Shown: positions 52,804 through 63,891, numbered from the stretch's first letter. The stretch: DNA of 64,000 bases from Martinezella rhizogenes (GCF_007002745.1 NZ_SGNY01000004.1:475436-539435); one strand, 5' to 3'. A program made the numbers and translations. The notes: generated from the letters alone by a model not told the origin.

Positions 52804-53895
52804 ATGATGACCTATCCCTGGCCTGAAGAGGGCACACCACTCGATGCGATTTCAACGCCGATGCCGGTGATCGATGAAGATCGGCTTGCGGCCAATATTC
52901 TCAAGGCGCAATCCTATCTCGATGAGCATGGCAAGGCCTTCCGACCGCACATCAAGACGCACAAGATCCCGGCTATCGCCAGGCAACAGCTTCAGGCCGG
53001 CGCGATCGGCATCAATTGCCAGAAGGTCAGCGAAGCGGAAGTTTTCGCGGATGCCGGCTTCGACGACATCCTGATTACCTTTAATATTCTTGGCGCAGCA
53101 AAATTGTCGCGACTAAAGGCGCTGAATGCGCGTATTGGCCGGTTGAGTGTCGTTGCCGACAGCGCCGCGACGATTGCTGGCCTTGCTGGCACATTTGATA
53201 CGGAAAAGCCGCTCGCCGTGCTTGTCGAATGCGATACCGGCGGAAAGCGTTGTGGCGTACAGACGCCGGAAGCCGCCCTGGTGCTTGCAGAAAAGATCAA
53301 TGCGGCTCCGGGTCTCGTTTTCAAAGGCATTTTGACCTATCCGGCACCGGGCGGCGCTGAAAAGGTCGAGAGTTTCATTGGCGAGACAATGGCGCTGCTG
53401 GCGGCGAAAAGCATCGAATGCCCTGTGCGCTCCAGCGGCGGTTCACCGGATTTTTACGCCGCACACCTTGTGCCTTCGGCAACCGAACACCGGGCGGGTA
53501 CCTATGTCTATAATGACCGCGCCATGCTGCGCGCCGGTCATTGTGCGGCTGGTGATCTGGCAATGCATGTTCTCGCCACTGTGGTGTCGCGGCCCACGCC
53601 CGATCGAGCCGTGCTCGATTGCGGTTCCAAGGCTTTGACCTCCGATCTTCTTGGTTTCAGCGATTACGGGCTGATCGAAGGTTATGAGGGTGCAAAAATC
53701 ATCTCGCTTTCGGAAGAACATGCAGTTGTCGATCTATCCGGCTGCACGTCCGGCAGGCCGGAAATCGGTGATGTGGTCAAGGTCGTGCCGAACCATACCT
53801 GCGTCGTCAGCAACCTTTTCGACAGGATGGTGTTTCATCGAAACGGTCTTGTGACCCGGGTTGAAGACGTGGCCGCACGTGGTACCGTCTGGTAA
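52804..53895 (+). CDS. D-threonine aldolase / D-serine dehydratase-like PLP enzyme
   Basis: The 363-residue protein is a metal-activated fold-III PLP enzyme: the PLP Lys is in RPHIKTHK (about K51), with GILTYPAPGG and SSGGSPDF in the barrel and PNHTC near the end, the usual His-Cys metal ligands. Family members cleave D-threonine or deaminate D-serine; sequence alone cannot decide. It lies 29 nt after the ridA-like gene and before an M81 peptidase. Either of two adjacent ATGs at 52804 is usable. Confidence 0.88.
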   Translation: MMTYPWPEEGTPLDAISTPMPVIDEDRLAANILKAQSYLDEHGKAFRPHIKTHKIPAIARQQLQAGAIGINCQKVSEAEVFADAGFDDILITFNILGAAKLSRLKALNARIGRLSVVADSAATIAGLAGTFDTEKPLAVLVECDTGGKRCGVQTPEAALVLAEKINAAPGLVFKGILTYPAPGGAEKVESFIGETMALLAAKSIECPVRSSGGSPDFYAAHLVPSATEHRAGTYVYNDRAMLRAGHCAAGDLAMHVLATVVSRPTPDRAVLDCGSKALTSDLLGFSDYGLIEGYEGAKIISLSEEHAVVDLSGCTSGRPEIGDVVKVVPNHTCVVSNLFDRMVFHRNGLVTRVEDVAARGTVW

Positions 53896-53965
53896 GATTA
53901 CCCGGCTAATCATATTAAGGGACAGAAAACTGCGTAAAGCAGTCCCGGTAACGAGAAATACAAAA

Positions 53966-55444
53966 ATGCGTATATTCACGGCGTCGCTCGCCACCGAAAC
54001 CAACACGTTTTCGCCCGTCCCGACGGATATGGATGCTTTCCGCGCGGCTTTTTATGCCGGGCCGGGTGAACATCCGGAAACACCGACGCTCTGCTCTTCG
54101 CCGGTGCCAATCCTGCGGCGTCGCGGCAAGGCGGAAGGGTTCACGGTGATTGAGGGCACGTCCTGCTGGGCGGAGCCTGCAGGTCTCATCCAGCGCCAGA
54201 CTTATGAAACGCTGCGCGATACTATCCTTGCGGAGCTCCAGGAAGCGCTGCCGGTTGATGCGGTCGTTCTTGGTCTTCACGGCGCAATGGTGGCGCAGGG
54301 ATATGATGATCCGGAAGGTGATTTTCTGTCGCGTGTGCGCGCAATGGTCGGGCCCGACGTGTTGATCGCGGCGGAATTTGACCCGCACAGCCATCTGACG
54401 GCGCTGCGAGTTAAAAATCTCGACCTCATGGCGACGTTCCTGGAGTTTCCCCACACCGATTTCGAAGAACGCGGCGAGCATGTCGTTGAACTGGCGCTGC
54501 GTACCCTGCGTGGTGAGATCAAACCGGTCATTTCCACGTTCGATTGCCGCATGATCACCATTTATCCGACCAGCCGCGAGCCGATGCGGTCTTATGTGGA
54601 CCGTTTGAAGGCGATGGAAGGCAAGGACGGCATCCTGTCGATTTCGGTCATCCACGGTTTCATGGCGGGCGATGTGCCGGATATGGGCACGCGGATTGTC
54701 GTCGTTACAGATGGAGAGAGGGAGAAGGGCGATGCGCTGGCCGAAAAGCTCGGCCATGAACTCTATGCCATGCGCAAACTGACCGCCATGCCCATGCTGG
54801 ATACGGAGTCAGGCCTCGACAAGGCACTTGCCATTCGCAGCGGCAATCCGGACAAGCCGGTGGTGGTGTCGGATATATGGGACAATCCGGGTGGTGGCGT
54901 TGCGGGTGATGCCACCTATATCCTGCGGCGGATGGTGGAGCGCGGCATGGATAACATCGGTGTCGCAACGATCTGGGACCCGATTGCGGTCTCTTTCTGT
55001 CACGCCGCGGGCGAGGGGGCAGAGATCGATCTGCGCATCGGCGGCAAATCCAGCCCCGAGGGCGGTGAGCCGCTCGACTTCCGCATAAAAGTGATGCGCA
55101 CCGTTGAGGCCGGCTGGCAGAGTTTCCGCAACAGCCGCGTCACGCTTGGCCGCGCTGCCGTTGTCCGGCCCGTTGGCACAGAGATCGATATCATCCTCAT
55201 CACCAGTCGCACCCAAACTTATGAGCCGGATATCTTTTCCAATCTCGGGATCGATTTCGCTAAAAAAGACGTCCTGTTGGTCAAGTCAACCAATCACTTC
55301 CATGCGGGTTTTGCGCCGGTCGCCTCGGAGATCGTCTATATCGCGGCACCGACCTCTTATCCGACCGATCCGGCTACAACTGCTTATCGCAAAGCGAGCC
55401 TCAAGCTCTGGCCCCGTGTGGCCGATCCGCTGGGTCTGGACTAG
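53966..55444 (+). CDS. M81 family metallopeptidase (MlrC/microcystinase C-like)
   Basis: The ~492-residue protein is an M81 (DUF1485) member: MRIFTASLATETNTFSPVPTDM, then VDAVVLGLHGAMVAQGYDDPEGDFLSRVR, AEFDPHSHLT, FPHTDFEERGEH and DIWDNPGGGVAGDATYIL, with TNHFHAGFAPVA near the end. MlrC degrades linearised microcystin; in other bacteria the substrates are unknown peptides or amino acid derivatives. The ATG at 53966 gives the family N-terminus; the longer in-frame start lies over the end of the previous gene. Confidence 0.88.
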   Translation: MRIFTASLATETNTFSPVPTDMDAFRAAFYAGPGEHPETPTLCSSPVPILRRRGKAEGFTVIEGTSCWAEPAGLIQRQTYETLRDTILAELQEALPVDAVVLGLHGAMVAQGYDDPEGDFLSRVRAMVGPDVLIAAEFDPHSHLTALRVKNLDLMATFLEFPHTDFEERGEHVVELALRTLRGEIKPVISTFDCRMITIYPTSREPMRSYVDRLKAMEGKDGILSISVIHGFMAGDVPDMGTRIVVVTDGEREKGDALAEKLGHELYAMRKLTAMPMLDTESGLDKALAIRSGNPDKPVVVSDIWDNPGGGVAGDATYILRRMVERGMDNIGVATIWDPIAVSFCHAAGEGAEIDLRIGGKSSPEGGEPLDFRIKVMRTVEAGWQSFRNSRVTLGRAAVVRPVGTEIDIILITSRTQTYEPDIFSNLGIDFAKKDVLLVKSTNHFHAGFAPVASEIVYIAAPTSYPTDPATTAYRKASLKLWPRVADPLGLD

Positions 55445-55487
55445 GCTTTTCCAGTAGAAGCGGAATTACTCCAGGCGTGCGGTCGCT

Positions 55488-56057
55488 TCAGAGGGGCTGA
55501 AGTGTAATGAGGAAAACCGCGCCCGTATTTTGATCGGGCTCGACAGTGAAAGGCCTGCTGTTTTCGATCAACAGGCTGTCCAGCCGATCGAGATTGGCTT
55601 TTTCATCTCCGCTGGAGACCACAAGCGCATCGAGCGCGAGGATGAGTGTCGTGACACCCTCTGCTGTCGCGGAAAATGTGCCGGAGCGCTTTTGCACGGT
55701 ATGGCGGAAAGCCGAGCGGCGGGTCATGACGTTCAGATCGACGATCGGGCCGCCGGGCAATGTCGCATTGACAGGAACATCCGCCGAAAAGGGCAGGGGG
55801 GCACTCTCCATCGTCAGCAACAGTGGCTCGTTGGCTGCGATCGCAAGCGCCATGCCATTGCCCTGAAGAATGGACAGGGTGCGGTCTATGCCGGGAAAAA
55901 TCGAAAATGGTCCGTCGGTTGCAACGGTTGCCATGCTGATTCGCCAATCGAAATCATTCACGGAGGCGGCTGGCGGGAAGATAGCGATTTCCACGGTTTC
56001 GCCACCGCCATTTTTCCAGGGCATGCGTTTGTAATCGCTTGCGCGCAACAGGGTCAT
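55488..56057 (-). CDS. hutD: HutD family protein
   Basis: The ~189-residue cupin-like HutD protein has YKRMPWKNGGGETVEIAIFP near the start, then FDWRISMATVATDGPFSIFPGIDRTL. HutD is found with hut genes and thought to limit histidine breakdown, perhaps by binding formylglutamate; it is not catalytic in the pathway. It is the last gene of the minus-strand hut operon, 62 bp after hutU. The ATG at 56057 fits the family. Confidence 0.9.
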   Translation of the reverse strand: MTLLRASDYKRMPWKNGGGETVEIAIFPPAASVNDFDWRISMATVATDGPFSIFPGIDRTLSILQGNGMALAIAANEPLLLTMESAPLPFSADVPVNATLPGGPIVDLNVMTRRSAFRHTVQKRSGTFSATAEGVTTLILALDALVVSSGDEKANLDRLDSLLIENSRPFTVEPDQNTGAVFLITLQPL

Positions 56058-56119
56058 GATTTTCCAACTCCGCACGGTGCTGGCCGGAAACGCCTTCCGC
56101 ATTTCCGGCCAAACACGAA

Positions 56120-57793
56120 TCAATTGCCGAGAATGCCAGGCAGGCGCAAGCCCTGCTCCTTGGCGCAATCCACGGCGATCTCATAACCGGCATCGGCATG
56201 GCGCATGACGCCGGTTGCCGGATCGTTCCAGAGCACACGCTCAAGCCGGCGAGCGGCATCGTCGGTGCCATCGGCGCAGATGACCATGCCGGAATGCTGG
56301 GAGAAGCCCATGCCGACACCGCCGCCATGGTGCAGCGAAACCCAGGTCGCGCCGGAAGCGGTGTTGAGCAGCGCATTCAGGAGCGGCCAGTCCGACACGG
56401 CATCCGAACCGTCCTTCATGGCTTCGGTTTCGCGGTTGGGCGAGGCGACGGAACCGCTGTCGAGATGGTCGCGACCGATGACAACAGGCGCTTTCAGCTC
56501 GCCGTTCTTCACCATTTCGTTGAAGGCAAGGCCCAGACGATGGCGGTCGCCAAGCCCGACCCAGCAGATACGCGCCGGCAGGCCCTGAAACGCGATGCGC
56601 TCGCGTGCCATATCCAGCCAGTTATGCAGGTGCTTGTTGTCAGGCAGCAGTTCTTTCACCTTGGCGTCAGTCTTGTAGATGTCTTCCGGATCGCCCGAAA
56701 GTGCCGCCCAGCGGAACGGGCCGATACCGCGGCAAAACAGCGGACGGATATAGGCGGGAACGAAGCCGGGGAAGGCGAAAGCGTCCTCCAGCCCTTCATC
56801 CTTGGCGACCTGGCGGATGTTGTTACCGTAATCGAGCGTCGGAACACCGGCGTTCCAGAAATCGACCATGGCCTGCACGTGGACCTTCATCGAGGCGCGG
56901 GCGGCAGCGGCGACTGCTTTCGGGTCACTTTCCTGCTTGGCGCGCCATTCGGCAACTGTCCAGCCGGCCGGCAGATAACCGTGGATCGGATCATGCGCCG
57001 AGGTCTGGTCGGTGACCATGTCGGGGCGAATGCCACGGCGAAACAGTTCAGGGAAGATTTCTGCCGCATTGCCGATCAGGCCGACGGATTTTGCTTCGCC
57101 TGCCTTGGTCCATTGGTCGATGAGTGCCAGCGCCTCATCCAGTGTGTGTGCCTTTGCATCGACATAACGGGTGCGCAGACGGAAATCGACGCGGGTTTCA
57201 TCGCATTCGACGGCTAGGCAGCAGGCCCCTGCCATGACGGCGGCCAGCGGCTGTGCGCCGCCCATGCCGCCAAGACCGCCGGTGAGGATCCATTTGCCCT
57301 TGAGGTTGCCGCCATAGTGCTGGCGGCCGGCCTCGACGAAGGTCTCATAAGTACCCTGCACGATGCCCTGCGTGCCGATGTAAATCCACGAACCGGCCGT
57401 CATCTGGCCGTACATGGCGAGCCCCTTCTTATCCAGCTCGTTGAAATGGTCCCAGTTGGCCCAATGCGGCACGAGATTGGAATTGGCGATCAAAACCCGC
57501 GGCGCATCCTTGTGGGTGCGGAATACGCCAACCGGTTTGCCAGACTGCACGATGAGGGTCTCGTCCTCGGTCAGATCCTTCAGCGTCGCGACGATGCGGT
57601 CGAAATCTTCCCAGGTGCGGGCGGCGCGGCCGATGCCGCCATAAACCACCAGTTCATGCGGCCGCTCGGCGACATCAGGGTCGAGATTGTTCATCAGCAT
57701 GCGCAGCGGCGCTTCCGTCATCCAGCTTTTGGCGTTCAGCTCATTGCCCTGCGGCGCGCGGACTTCGCGAATATTGTGGCGCGGATTATCCAT
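56120..57793 (-). CDS. hutU: Urocanate hydratase
   Basis: The 557-residue protein has urocanase blocks: [58 protein letters not shown], and a C-terminal [13 protein letters not shown]. It uses NAD+ as an electrophile and hydrates urocanate to imidazolonepropionate, the second step of histidine breakdown. It is in the hutI-hutH-hutG-hutU order on the minus strand, 11 bp after hutG. Confidence 0.96.
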   Translation of the reverse strand: MDNPRHNIREVRAPQGNELNAKSWMTEAPLRMLMNNLDPDVAERPHELVVYGGIGRAARTWEDFDRIVATLKDLTEDETLIVQSGKPVGVFRTHKDAPRVLIANSNLVPHWANWDHFNELDKKGLAMYGQMTAGSWIYIGTQGIVQGTYETFVEAGRQHYGGNLKGKWILTGGLGGMGGAQPLAAVMAGACCLAVECDETRVDFRLRTRYVDAKAHTLDEALALIDQWTKAGEAKSVGLIGNAAEIFPELFRRGIRPDMVTDQTSAHDPIHGYLPAGWTVAEWRAKQESDPKAVAAAARASMKVHVQAMVDFWNAGVPTLDYGNNIRQVAKDEGLEDAFAFPGFVPAYIRPLFCRGIGPFRWAALSGDPEDIYKTDAKVKELLPDNKHLHNWLDMARERIAFQGLPARICWVGLGDRHRLGLAFNEMVKNGELKAPVVIGRDHLDSGSVASPNRETEAMKDGSDAVSDWPLLNALLNTASGATWVSLHHGGGVGMGFSQHSGMVICADGTDDAARRLERVLWNDPATGVMRHADAGYEIAVDCAKEQGLRLPGILGN

Positions 57794-57804
57794 GTGATTT
57801 CCCC

Positions 57805-58608
57805 TTATCGTTGCGTCTCGAGCGCGAAATTTTCCATACGCGTGAGAATGGTTTTGAGATGGTTGCGCAGGCGTTCCGCCCTTTGCGCGTCATAGGCGAA
57901 AGGCGGTACCTCACTGGCGAGATGGGTGGATTGCGCCAACTCCATCTGGATAGCGTGCACGCCGGCTTCCGGTTTTCCATAATGCCGGGTCGTCCAGCCG
58001 CCCTTGAAGCGGCCGTTCAGAATGCTGTCGTAACCGTCAGCGGCAGCGGTCACGTCCACGGCAATTTTTTCGATCGTCGGATCGCAGGTCCTGCCCATAT
58101 CCGTGCCGATGTTGAAATCCGGCAGCTTACCCTCGAACAGAAAGGGGATATGCGAGCGGATCGAATGGCAATCATAGAGAATTGCGATGCCGTGAATGGC
58201 CTTCACCCGCTCGATTTCCGCTGCAAGGGCTGCATGATAGGGCGCGTGGAAGGTTTCCAGCCGATAGGCGATATCAGCGTCATCCGGTTGCTGCCCCTCG
58301 TTCCAGATGGGCTTGCCGTCGAAATCGGTTTCCGGAACCAGTCCCGTCGTGTTCTGGCCCGGATAAAGGCTCACTCCGGCCGGGTCGCGGTTGGCATCGA
58401 TGACGTAGCGGTGGAAGGTCGCCCTTACGGTTGTCGCGTTATCGAGAAGCCCTTCATAGAGTTCATGGATATGCCAGTCGGTATCGGCGAGAATCCTGCC
58501 GTTATCGTTGAGGCGATCCCAAATCGCAGCCGGCACATCCGTACCGGTGTGAGGCAGCCCGAGAATGATCGGCGAGGTGCCTTGGTGAAGCGAGAAAGGC
58601 GTTTTCAT
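57805..58608 (-). CDS. hutG: N-formylglutamate deformylase
   Basis: The 267-residue protein has the HutG blocks: [49 protein letters not shown] and [13 protein letters not shown] with the His ligand. It hydrolyses N-formylglutamate to glutamate and formate, the last step after HutF. A second family member is encoded at 2210. An 84-bp gap separates it from hutH, with a RIME-like remnant. Confidence 0.93.
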   Translation of the reverse strand: MKTPFSLHQGTSPIILGLPHTGTDVPAAIWDRLNDNGRILADTDWHIHELYEGLLDNATTVRATFHRYVIDANRDPAGVSLYPGQNTTGLVPETDFDGKPIWNEGQQPDDADIAYRLETFHAPYHAALAAEIERVKAIHGIAILYDCHSIRSHIPFLFEGKLPDFNIGTDMGRTCDPTIEKIAVDVTAAADGYDSILNGRFKGGWTTRHYGKPEAGVHAIQMELAQSTHLASEVPPFAYDAQRAERLRNHLKTILTRMENFALETQR

Positions 58609-58620
58609 TGATCAGCTCCT

Positions 58621-58650
58621 TCTGCACTGCCGGGCAGAGAGGGTAACCCC
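58621..58650. repeat. RIME-like remnant between hutH and hutG
   Basis: CTGCCGGGCAGAGAGGGTAA resembles one end of the RIME arm at 22650-22680. It is short and imperfect; no second arm was seen. Confidence 0.35.
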
Positions 58651-58692
58651 AACGCACCGACCGGAACGGAGGAAAACAATTGGCTTGTCATC

Positions 58693-60237
58693 TCAAACCT
58701 CCAGCTTCGGCAAAATGTCATCCGAAATCACGGAAACCAGAGCGCCGGTAGCAATCAGGTCAGCTGCCGCCTTCAGATCCGGCGCCATATAACGGTCCTC
58801 TTCCAGCGAGGGGATTGATGCACGCAGCACGGCAATCGCCTTTTGCAGTTCCGGGCTGGTTTTCAGCGGTCCACGCAACTCCACGCCCTGGATGGCGGAA
58901 AGGGCTTCAATCCCAAGGATGGCGAAGAGATTTTCGGTCATTGGCAGCAGGCGACGAGCACCATGGCAGGCCATGGACACGTGGTCTTCCTGATTGGCGG
59001 AGGTCGGTGTGGAATCCACCGAGGCCGGATGCGCCATCTGCTTGTTCTCGCTCATCAGCGCGGCGGACGTCACTTCGGCGATCATCAGGCCGGAATTCAG
59101 ACCCGGCTTTTTGGAAAGAAAGGCGGGCAGACCGTAGGAAAGGGCCGGATCGACCAGTAGTGCCACGCGTCGCTGGGCGATCGCGCCGATTTCGCAGATG
59201 GCAAGTGCCGTCTGGTCGGCGGCAAAGGCCACTGGTTCGGCGTGGAAATTGCCGCCGGATACGACGGAATTGTCTGATAGCACCAGCGGATTGTCGGTCA
59301 CCGCATTGGCTTCGATTTCCAGCGTGCGTGCCACCTGCCGTAGAAGATCAAGGCAGGCGCCATCCACCTGCGGCTGGCAGCGAATGCAATAGGGATCCTG
59401 CACCCGCTCGTCACCTTCGATATGGCTGACGCGGATTTCCGAACCTTCCAGCAGATTACGCAACGCCGCACCGGCATCAATCTGGCCCTTGTGGCCGCGC
59501 AGGGTGTGAATATCAGGATGGAAAGGAGCCGATGAGCCCATGGCGGCATCCGTAGAAAGTGCGCCGGTAATCAATGCGGCCTGTGCGGCGCGATGGGCAC
59601 GGAAAAGACCGGCCAGCGCCAGCGCCGTCGAGGTCTGCGTGCCGTTGATCAGCGCCAGGCCTTCCTTGGCGGCGAGAACGACCGGTGTCAGCCCGGCTTT
59701 CGCAAGCGCTTCGCCGGCGGGCAGAAGCCCTCCTTGATAAAGAGCCTCGCCTTCGCCCATCATCACGGCGGCCATATGGGCGAGCGGCGCAAGATCGCCG
59801 GAGGCGCCGACCGAGCCCTTTTCCGGGATGACCGGGATGACGCCCTTTTCCAGCATGGCCTCGATCAGCCGCACCAGTTCCAGCCGTACACCGGAGGCGC
59901 CGCGGCCGAGTGAAATCAGCTTCAGCGCCATGATCAGCCGCACGACATTTTCAGGAAGCGGAGCGCCCACACCGCAGCAATGCGACAGGATAAGGTTTCG
60001 CTGTAGTGTCGCCACATCGGCCGCATCGATCTTGATGGAAGCGAGTTTGCCGAAACCGGTATTGATGCCATAAACAGGCGCGTTGCCAGCGGCGATCTCC
60101 GCTATGCGCGCCGCCGCCTTTTTTATGCCCGCGTCGAATGAGGGGTCGAGCTTCGCAGCGCCATTGTTCCAGTAGATATCGGCGAGGTTGGCAAGGGCTA
60201 CATTGCCGGGGTGAAGCGTGATGGTCTTCATGGTCAT
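58693..60237 (-). CDS. hutH: Histidine ammonia-lyase
   Basis: The ~514-residue protein contains the Ala-Ser-Gly that forms the MIO cofactor ([15 protein letters not shown]), the [12 protein letters not shown]-terminal block and [14 protein letters not shown]. It removes ammonia from histidine to give urocanate. The ATG at 60237 overlaps the hutI stop by 4 bases (ATGA), implying coupled translation; an ATG 6 nt later is also possible. A much longer frame upstream lies over hutI and is not used. Confidence 0.96.
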   Translation of the reverse strand: MTMKTITLHPGNVALANLADIYWNNGAAKLDPSFDAGIKKAAARIAEIAAGNAPVYGINTGFGKLASIKIDAADVATLQRNLILSHCCGVGAPLPENVVRLIMALKLISLGRGASGVRLELVRLIEAMLEKGVIPVIPEKGSVGASGDLAPLAHMAAVMMGEGEALYQGGLLPAGEALAKAGLTPVVLAAKEGLALINGTQTSTALALAGLFRAHRAAQAALITGALSTDAAMGSSAPFHPDIHTLRGHKGQIDAGAALRNLLEGSEIRVSHIEGDERVQDPYCIRCQPQVDGACLDLLRQVARTLEIEANAVTDNPLVLSDNSVVSGGNFHAEPVAFAADQTALAICEIGAIAQRRVALLVDPALSYGLPAFLSKKPGLNSGLMIAEVTSAALMSENKQMAHPASVDSTPTSANQEDHVSMACHGARRLLPMTENLFAILGIEALSAIQGVELRGPLKTSPELQKAIAVLRASIPSLEEDRYMAPDLKAAADLIATGALVSVISDDILPKLEV

Positions 60238-61493
60238 GACGAAACCTTCTGTCCCTTGAAAATGCGGGCATGGAGCGGATTGAAACCGATGCGGTAGACA
60301 AGTTCGGCCGGGCGCTCGATATCCCAGATAGTGAAGTCGGCGGATTTGCCGGCCTCCAGCGTGCCGGTTTCCGCAAGCAGGCCAAGCGCCTTGGCGGCAT
60401 TGCGCGTCGTCGCCGCAAGGCACTCTTCCACGGTCATGCGGAAAAGCGTGGCACCCATATTCATGGTCAAAAGCAGCGAAGTCAGCGGTGAGGTGCCGGG
60501 ATTGCAATCCGTTGCCAGCGCGATTGTTGCGCCCGCATCGCGCAGGTCCTGAACCGGCGGGGCCTGTTTTTCCCGGAGCGCATAAAAGGCGCCGGGCAAA
60601 AGCACGGCCACGGTTCCCGCTTTCGCCAGCGCCTTTGCGCCTGTCTCATCCAGATATTCCAGATGATCGGCCGAAAGTGCGCCATAGGAGGCGGCAAGCT
60701 TTGCCCCGCCAAGATCGGAAAGCTGCTCGGCATGCAGTTTGACGGGAAGACCAAGCTGCCGTGCTTTTTCGAAGACGCGGGTGATCTCCGCGACGGAGAA
60801 GGCGATGCCTTCGCAAAAGCCGTCCACCGCATCCACCAGCCCTTCGGCATGGGCTCTTTCCAGCCCCGGCAGAACGACATCGGTAATGTAATCGGCGTTG
60901 CGGCCCTTATACTCGGCGGGCGTCGCATGGGCTGCCAGATAGCTGGTGACGATCCGCACCGGCCGCAGCGTTTCAAGCCTGCGAGCAACACGCAGCATTT
61001 TCAGTTCAGTCTCTATATCGAGACCATAACCGGATTTGATTTCAATGGTGGAGATGCCCTCGGCCAGCAGCGTGTCGAGACGTGGCAATGCCTGAGCCAC
61101 CAGAGCGTCTTCCGAAACGGCGCGCGTATCGCGCACCGAAGAAACGATGCCGCCGCCTGCCTTGGCGATCTCTTCATAGGTCGCGCCATTCAGCCGCATT
61201 TCGAATTCCATCGCCCGGTTGCCACCGAAGACGAGATGAGTATGGCAGTCGATCAAGGAGGGGGTGACCCAGCGCCCGCCGCAATCGGTGATCTCATCGG
61301 CTGTGGCCAGATCGGCAGGCAGATCCTTTTCCGGGCCGGCAAAGGCGATGCGGCCGCCGCGCACGGCAATAACGGCATTTTCGACCGTACCAATGCCTTG
61401 CATGGCTGGATCAAAAGTCGCCAGCCGGGCGTTGCGCCACAAGGTCGTGGTGTTTCCCGCTGCCGCTCCCTTTACGGATTTGTTCCCTGGCAT
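60234..61493 (-). CDS. hutI: Imidazolonepropionase
   Basis: The 419-residue amidohydrolase has the metal ligands in [10 protein letters not shown], with [16 protein letters not shown] and ATDCNPGTS further on. It opens imidazolonepropionate to N-formimino-L-glutamate. It is first in the minus-strand operon and diverges from hutF across a gap with the HutC operator. AAAGGCGAAAAG lies before its ATG. Confidence 0.95.
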   Translation of the reverse strand: MPGNKSVKGAAAGNTTTLWRNARLATFDPAMQGIGTVENAVIAVRGGRIAFAGPEKDLPADLATADEITDCGGRWVTPSLIDCHTHLVFGGNRAMEFEMRLNGATYEEIAKAGGGIVSSVRDTRAVSEDALVAQALPRLDTLLAEGISTIEIKSGYGLDIETELKMLRVARRLETLRPVRIVTSYLAAHATPAEYKGRNADYITDVVLPGLERAHAEGLVDAVDGFCEGIAFSVAEITRVFEKARQLGLPVKLHAEQLSDLGGAKLAASYGALSADHLEYLDETGAKALAKAGTVAVLLPGAFYALREKQAPPVQDLRDAGATIALATDCNPGTSPLTSLLLTMNMGATLFRMTVEECLAATTRNAAKALGLLAETGTLEAGKSADFTIWDIERPAELVYRIGFNPLHARIFKGQKVSS

Positions 61494-61522
61494 TTGCTTT
61501 TCGCCTTTCCTTTATGGCTTAA

Positions 61523-61534
61523 ATGTATATACAT
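61523..61534. promoter_or_regulatory. HutC operator between hutI and hutF
   Basis: ATGTATATACAT is a perfect 12-bp palindrome of the Hut-operator type (TGTATATACA core) bound by HutC-family GntR repressors and released by urocanate. It lies 30 bp from hutI and about 75 bp from hutF, so it can control both directions. Confidence 0.85.
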
Positions 61535-61607
61535 AATAATCGGCTTGGCAAGCCGCAATTTCATGTCTGAAATGGCCTTGCCCATAACGAAAAGAGGAGA
61601 GGGTGGC

Positions 61608-62954
61608 ATGACGGCAATTCACGCGGGCACGGCATTGATGGCCGGGGGATGGGTGCAGGACGTTCGCATTGTTTGCGATGGCGGCGTTGTTTCATCGGTC
61701 GAAACCGGCGTTTCGCCTCAGCCGCAGGATGAACGCCATACCGTCATCGTTCCGGCCATGCCCAATCTCCACAGCCATGCCTTTCAGCGGGCCATGGCCG
61801 GGCTTGCCGAAATTCGCGGGCCGGCCGATGACAGTTTCTGGAGCTGGCGCACCGTCATGTATAAATTTGCGCTCTCCATGACGCCTGACCATGTAGAGGC
61901 GGTTGCCGCCCAGCTTTATATGGAAATGCTCGAAGCCGGTTTCGGCCGGGTCGGGGAATTTCATTATCTGCACAACGACAGGGATGGTTCGCATTACGGC
62001 AATATCGCCGAAATGGCCGAACGCATCGGTGCGGCCGCCGCACAAACCGGTATCGGCCTGACATTGCTACCGGTCTTTTACGCGCATTCCGGTTTTGGCG
62101 GGCAGCCGCCGATCGACGGGCAGAAACGTTTTATCCATTCACTCAACAGTTACGAAAGACTGATGCAGGGCGCGCAGGCAGTGGTTAAATCCCTGCCGGG
62201 TGCCGCCCTGGGCATCGCGCCGCACAGCCTGCGCGCCGTAACCGGCGAAGAGCTTTCGGCCATCGAGCCCCTGGCAAAAGGTGGGCCTATCCACATTCAT
62301 GTGGCGGAACAGACAAAGGAAGTCGAAGATTCGCTCGCCTTTTCAGGAGCGCGACCGGTTGAGTGGCTTCTGGCGAATGCGCCGGTCGATGATCGCTGGT
62401 GCCTTATCCATGCCACGCATATGACGGAGGCCGAAACGCGCCGCATGGCGAAAAGCGGTGCCGTTGCGGGCCTCTGCCCAATCACCGAAGCCAATCTCGG
62501 TGACGGCATCTTCCCCGCTCCGGATTTTATCACGGAAGGGGGGTATTATGGCGTCGGCTCCGATTCCAACATTCTCATCTCCCTGCCGGAAGAATTGCGG
62601 ACACTCGAATATTCGCAGCGTCTGTCGCGACGCGCGCGGAACGTCATTGCCGATGCCGGAGGCTCCACCGGTGAAAAACTGTTCCGGCGGGCGCTTGCAG
62701 GCGGCGGCAGGGCCCTGGCATCACATAATGCAATAGAAAAGGGAAAAAGCGCTGATCTTGTCGCACTGGATATCTCGGCTGTGTCCTATCTTCCTGCATC
62801 CCAGATTCTCGACCAGTGGATATTCGCGGGCGGTGTCCATGTCGATTCCGTCTGGGTGCGCGGTGAAAAACAGGTGCAGGCCGGCCGCCATGTCCGCCGC
62901 GGTGAAATATCGGCGCGCTTCAACAAGGTCATGGCTGAACTTCTCGATAGCTGA
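61608..62954 (+). CDS. hutF: Formimidoylglutamate deiminase
   Basis: The ~448-residue amidohydrolase has metal-binding MPNLHSHAFQRAMAG, then HIHVAEQ and CLIHATHM and VGSDSNILISLPEEL. HutF releases ammonia from N-formiminoglutamate to give N-formylglutamate, so this organism uses the two-step branch with HutG, not direct hydrolysis. The ATG at 61608 has GGAGAGGGT before it; upstream in-frame codons run through the promoter and are rejected. Confidence 0.93.
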   Translation: MTAIHAGTALMAGGWVQDVRIVCDGGVVSSVETGVSPQPQDERHTVIVPAMPNLHSHAFQRAMAGLAEIRGPADDSFWSWRTVMYKFALSMTPDHVEAVAAQLYMEMLEAGFGRVGEFHYLHNDRDGSHYGNIAEMAERIGAAAAQTGIGLTLLPVFYAHSGFGGQPPIDGQKRFIHSLNSYERLMQGAQAVVKSLPGAALGIAPHSLRAVTGEELSAIEPLAKGGPIHIHVAEQTKEVEDSLAFSGARPVEWLLANAPVDDRWCLIHATHMTEAETRRMAKSGAVAGLCPITEANLGDGIFPAPDFITEGGYYGVGSDSNILISLPEELRTLEYSQRLSRRARNVIADAGGSTGEKLFRRALAGGGRALASHNAIEKGKSADLVALDISAVSYLPASQILDQWIFAGGVHVDSVWVRGEKQVQAGRHVRRGEISARFNKVMAELLDS

Positions 62955-62984
62955 TATGGGCTCCACTGAAACGAGATCGAGCCG

Positions 62985-63731
62985 GTGTGGAAAGGCATTA
63001 CGGACGTGACGAAAGCATCGGCCGGGCAGACCCTGCATCAGCTTATCCTCAGCGAGATCGAGGGCCGGATCGTTTCGGGGGAATGGCCGCCGGGTTACCG
63101 GTTGCCGTTCGAGGTCGATCTCGCCACCCATTATGATTGCTCGCGCATGACCGTCAACAAGGTCATGGGTCAACTTGCCAAGGCGGGTTTGATTGAACGC
63201 CGCAAGAAATCAGGCAGTTTCGTTCGCCAGCCGCAGATCCAGTCAGCCGTTCTTGAAATTCACGATATCAGGGCCGAGGTGGAATCCCTTGGTCTGGATT
63301 ACGGTTTCAAAATCCTGAAATGCGCGCAGCGTGCGGCAAAGAGCGAAGATCGTGCAAGTCTCGATGTTTCCGTTGGCGCACCCTTGCTCGATATCATCTG
63401 CATCCATTTCGCAGGCATGCGGGAATTCTGCGTCGAGCAGCGTCTCATCAATCTGGCCGCCGTGCCGGAGGCTGCCGATGCTGACTTCACCGAGATTGCG
63501 CCCGGTCCCTGGCTGCTTGGCCATGTTCCATGGAGCAATGCCGAACACCGGATCAGCGCCGAAATAGCCTCGAAGGAGATTGCCCGTCTGCTGGGTATCT
63601 CTGACAGGCAGGCCTGCCTTGTGGTGGAGCGGCGAACCTGGAGCAACTCCGGCGCCGTCACCTATGTGCGCTTCTCCTATCCCGGCAATGCCCATGCCCT
63701 GGTCGCCCGCTTCAGTCCTTCCTCCGACTGA
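62985..63731 (+). CDS. hutC: Histidine utilisation repressor HutC
   Basis: The 248-residue GntR/HutC-family repressor has the winged helix (LHQLILSEIEGRIVSGEWPPGYRLPFEVDLATHYDCSRMTVNKVMGQL) and a UTRA ligand domain with CVEQRLINLAAVPE and TWSNSGAVTYVRFSYPG. Urocanate is the usual inducer. The start is a GTG at 62985, or another GTG at 63006; both are plausible. It follows hutF by 30 bp in the same operon. Confidence 0.92.
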   Translation: MWKGITDVTKASAGQTLHQLILSEIEGRIVSGEWPPGYRLPFEVDLATHYDCSRMTVNKVMGQLAKAGLIERRKKSGSFVRQPQIQSAVLEIHDIRAEVESLGLDYGFKILKCAQRAAKSEDRASLDVSVGAPLLDIICIHFAGMREFCVEQRLINLAAVPEAADADFTEIAPGPWLLGHVPWSNAEHRISAEIASKEIARLLGISDRQACLVVERRTWSNSGAVTYVRFSYPGNAHALVARFSPSSD

Positions 63732-63891
63732 GATCAGCAAAGGCGGGATCCTCCTATTATCGAAAGGGCGCGGCCGCATTGGCCGTCAGACGAGAAAAGC
63801 ACGGAAATCCGCCAGTTTTCGCGAAAGTCCGCAAACTATCGTTGAAAACCAATGAGTTAAGTGATTTTCTTATTTTTTCCGATTTGTGCTG

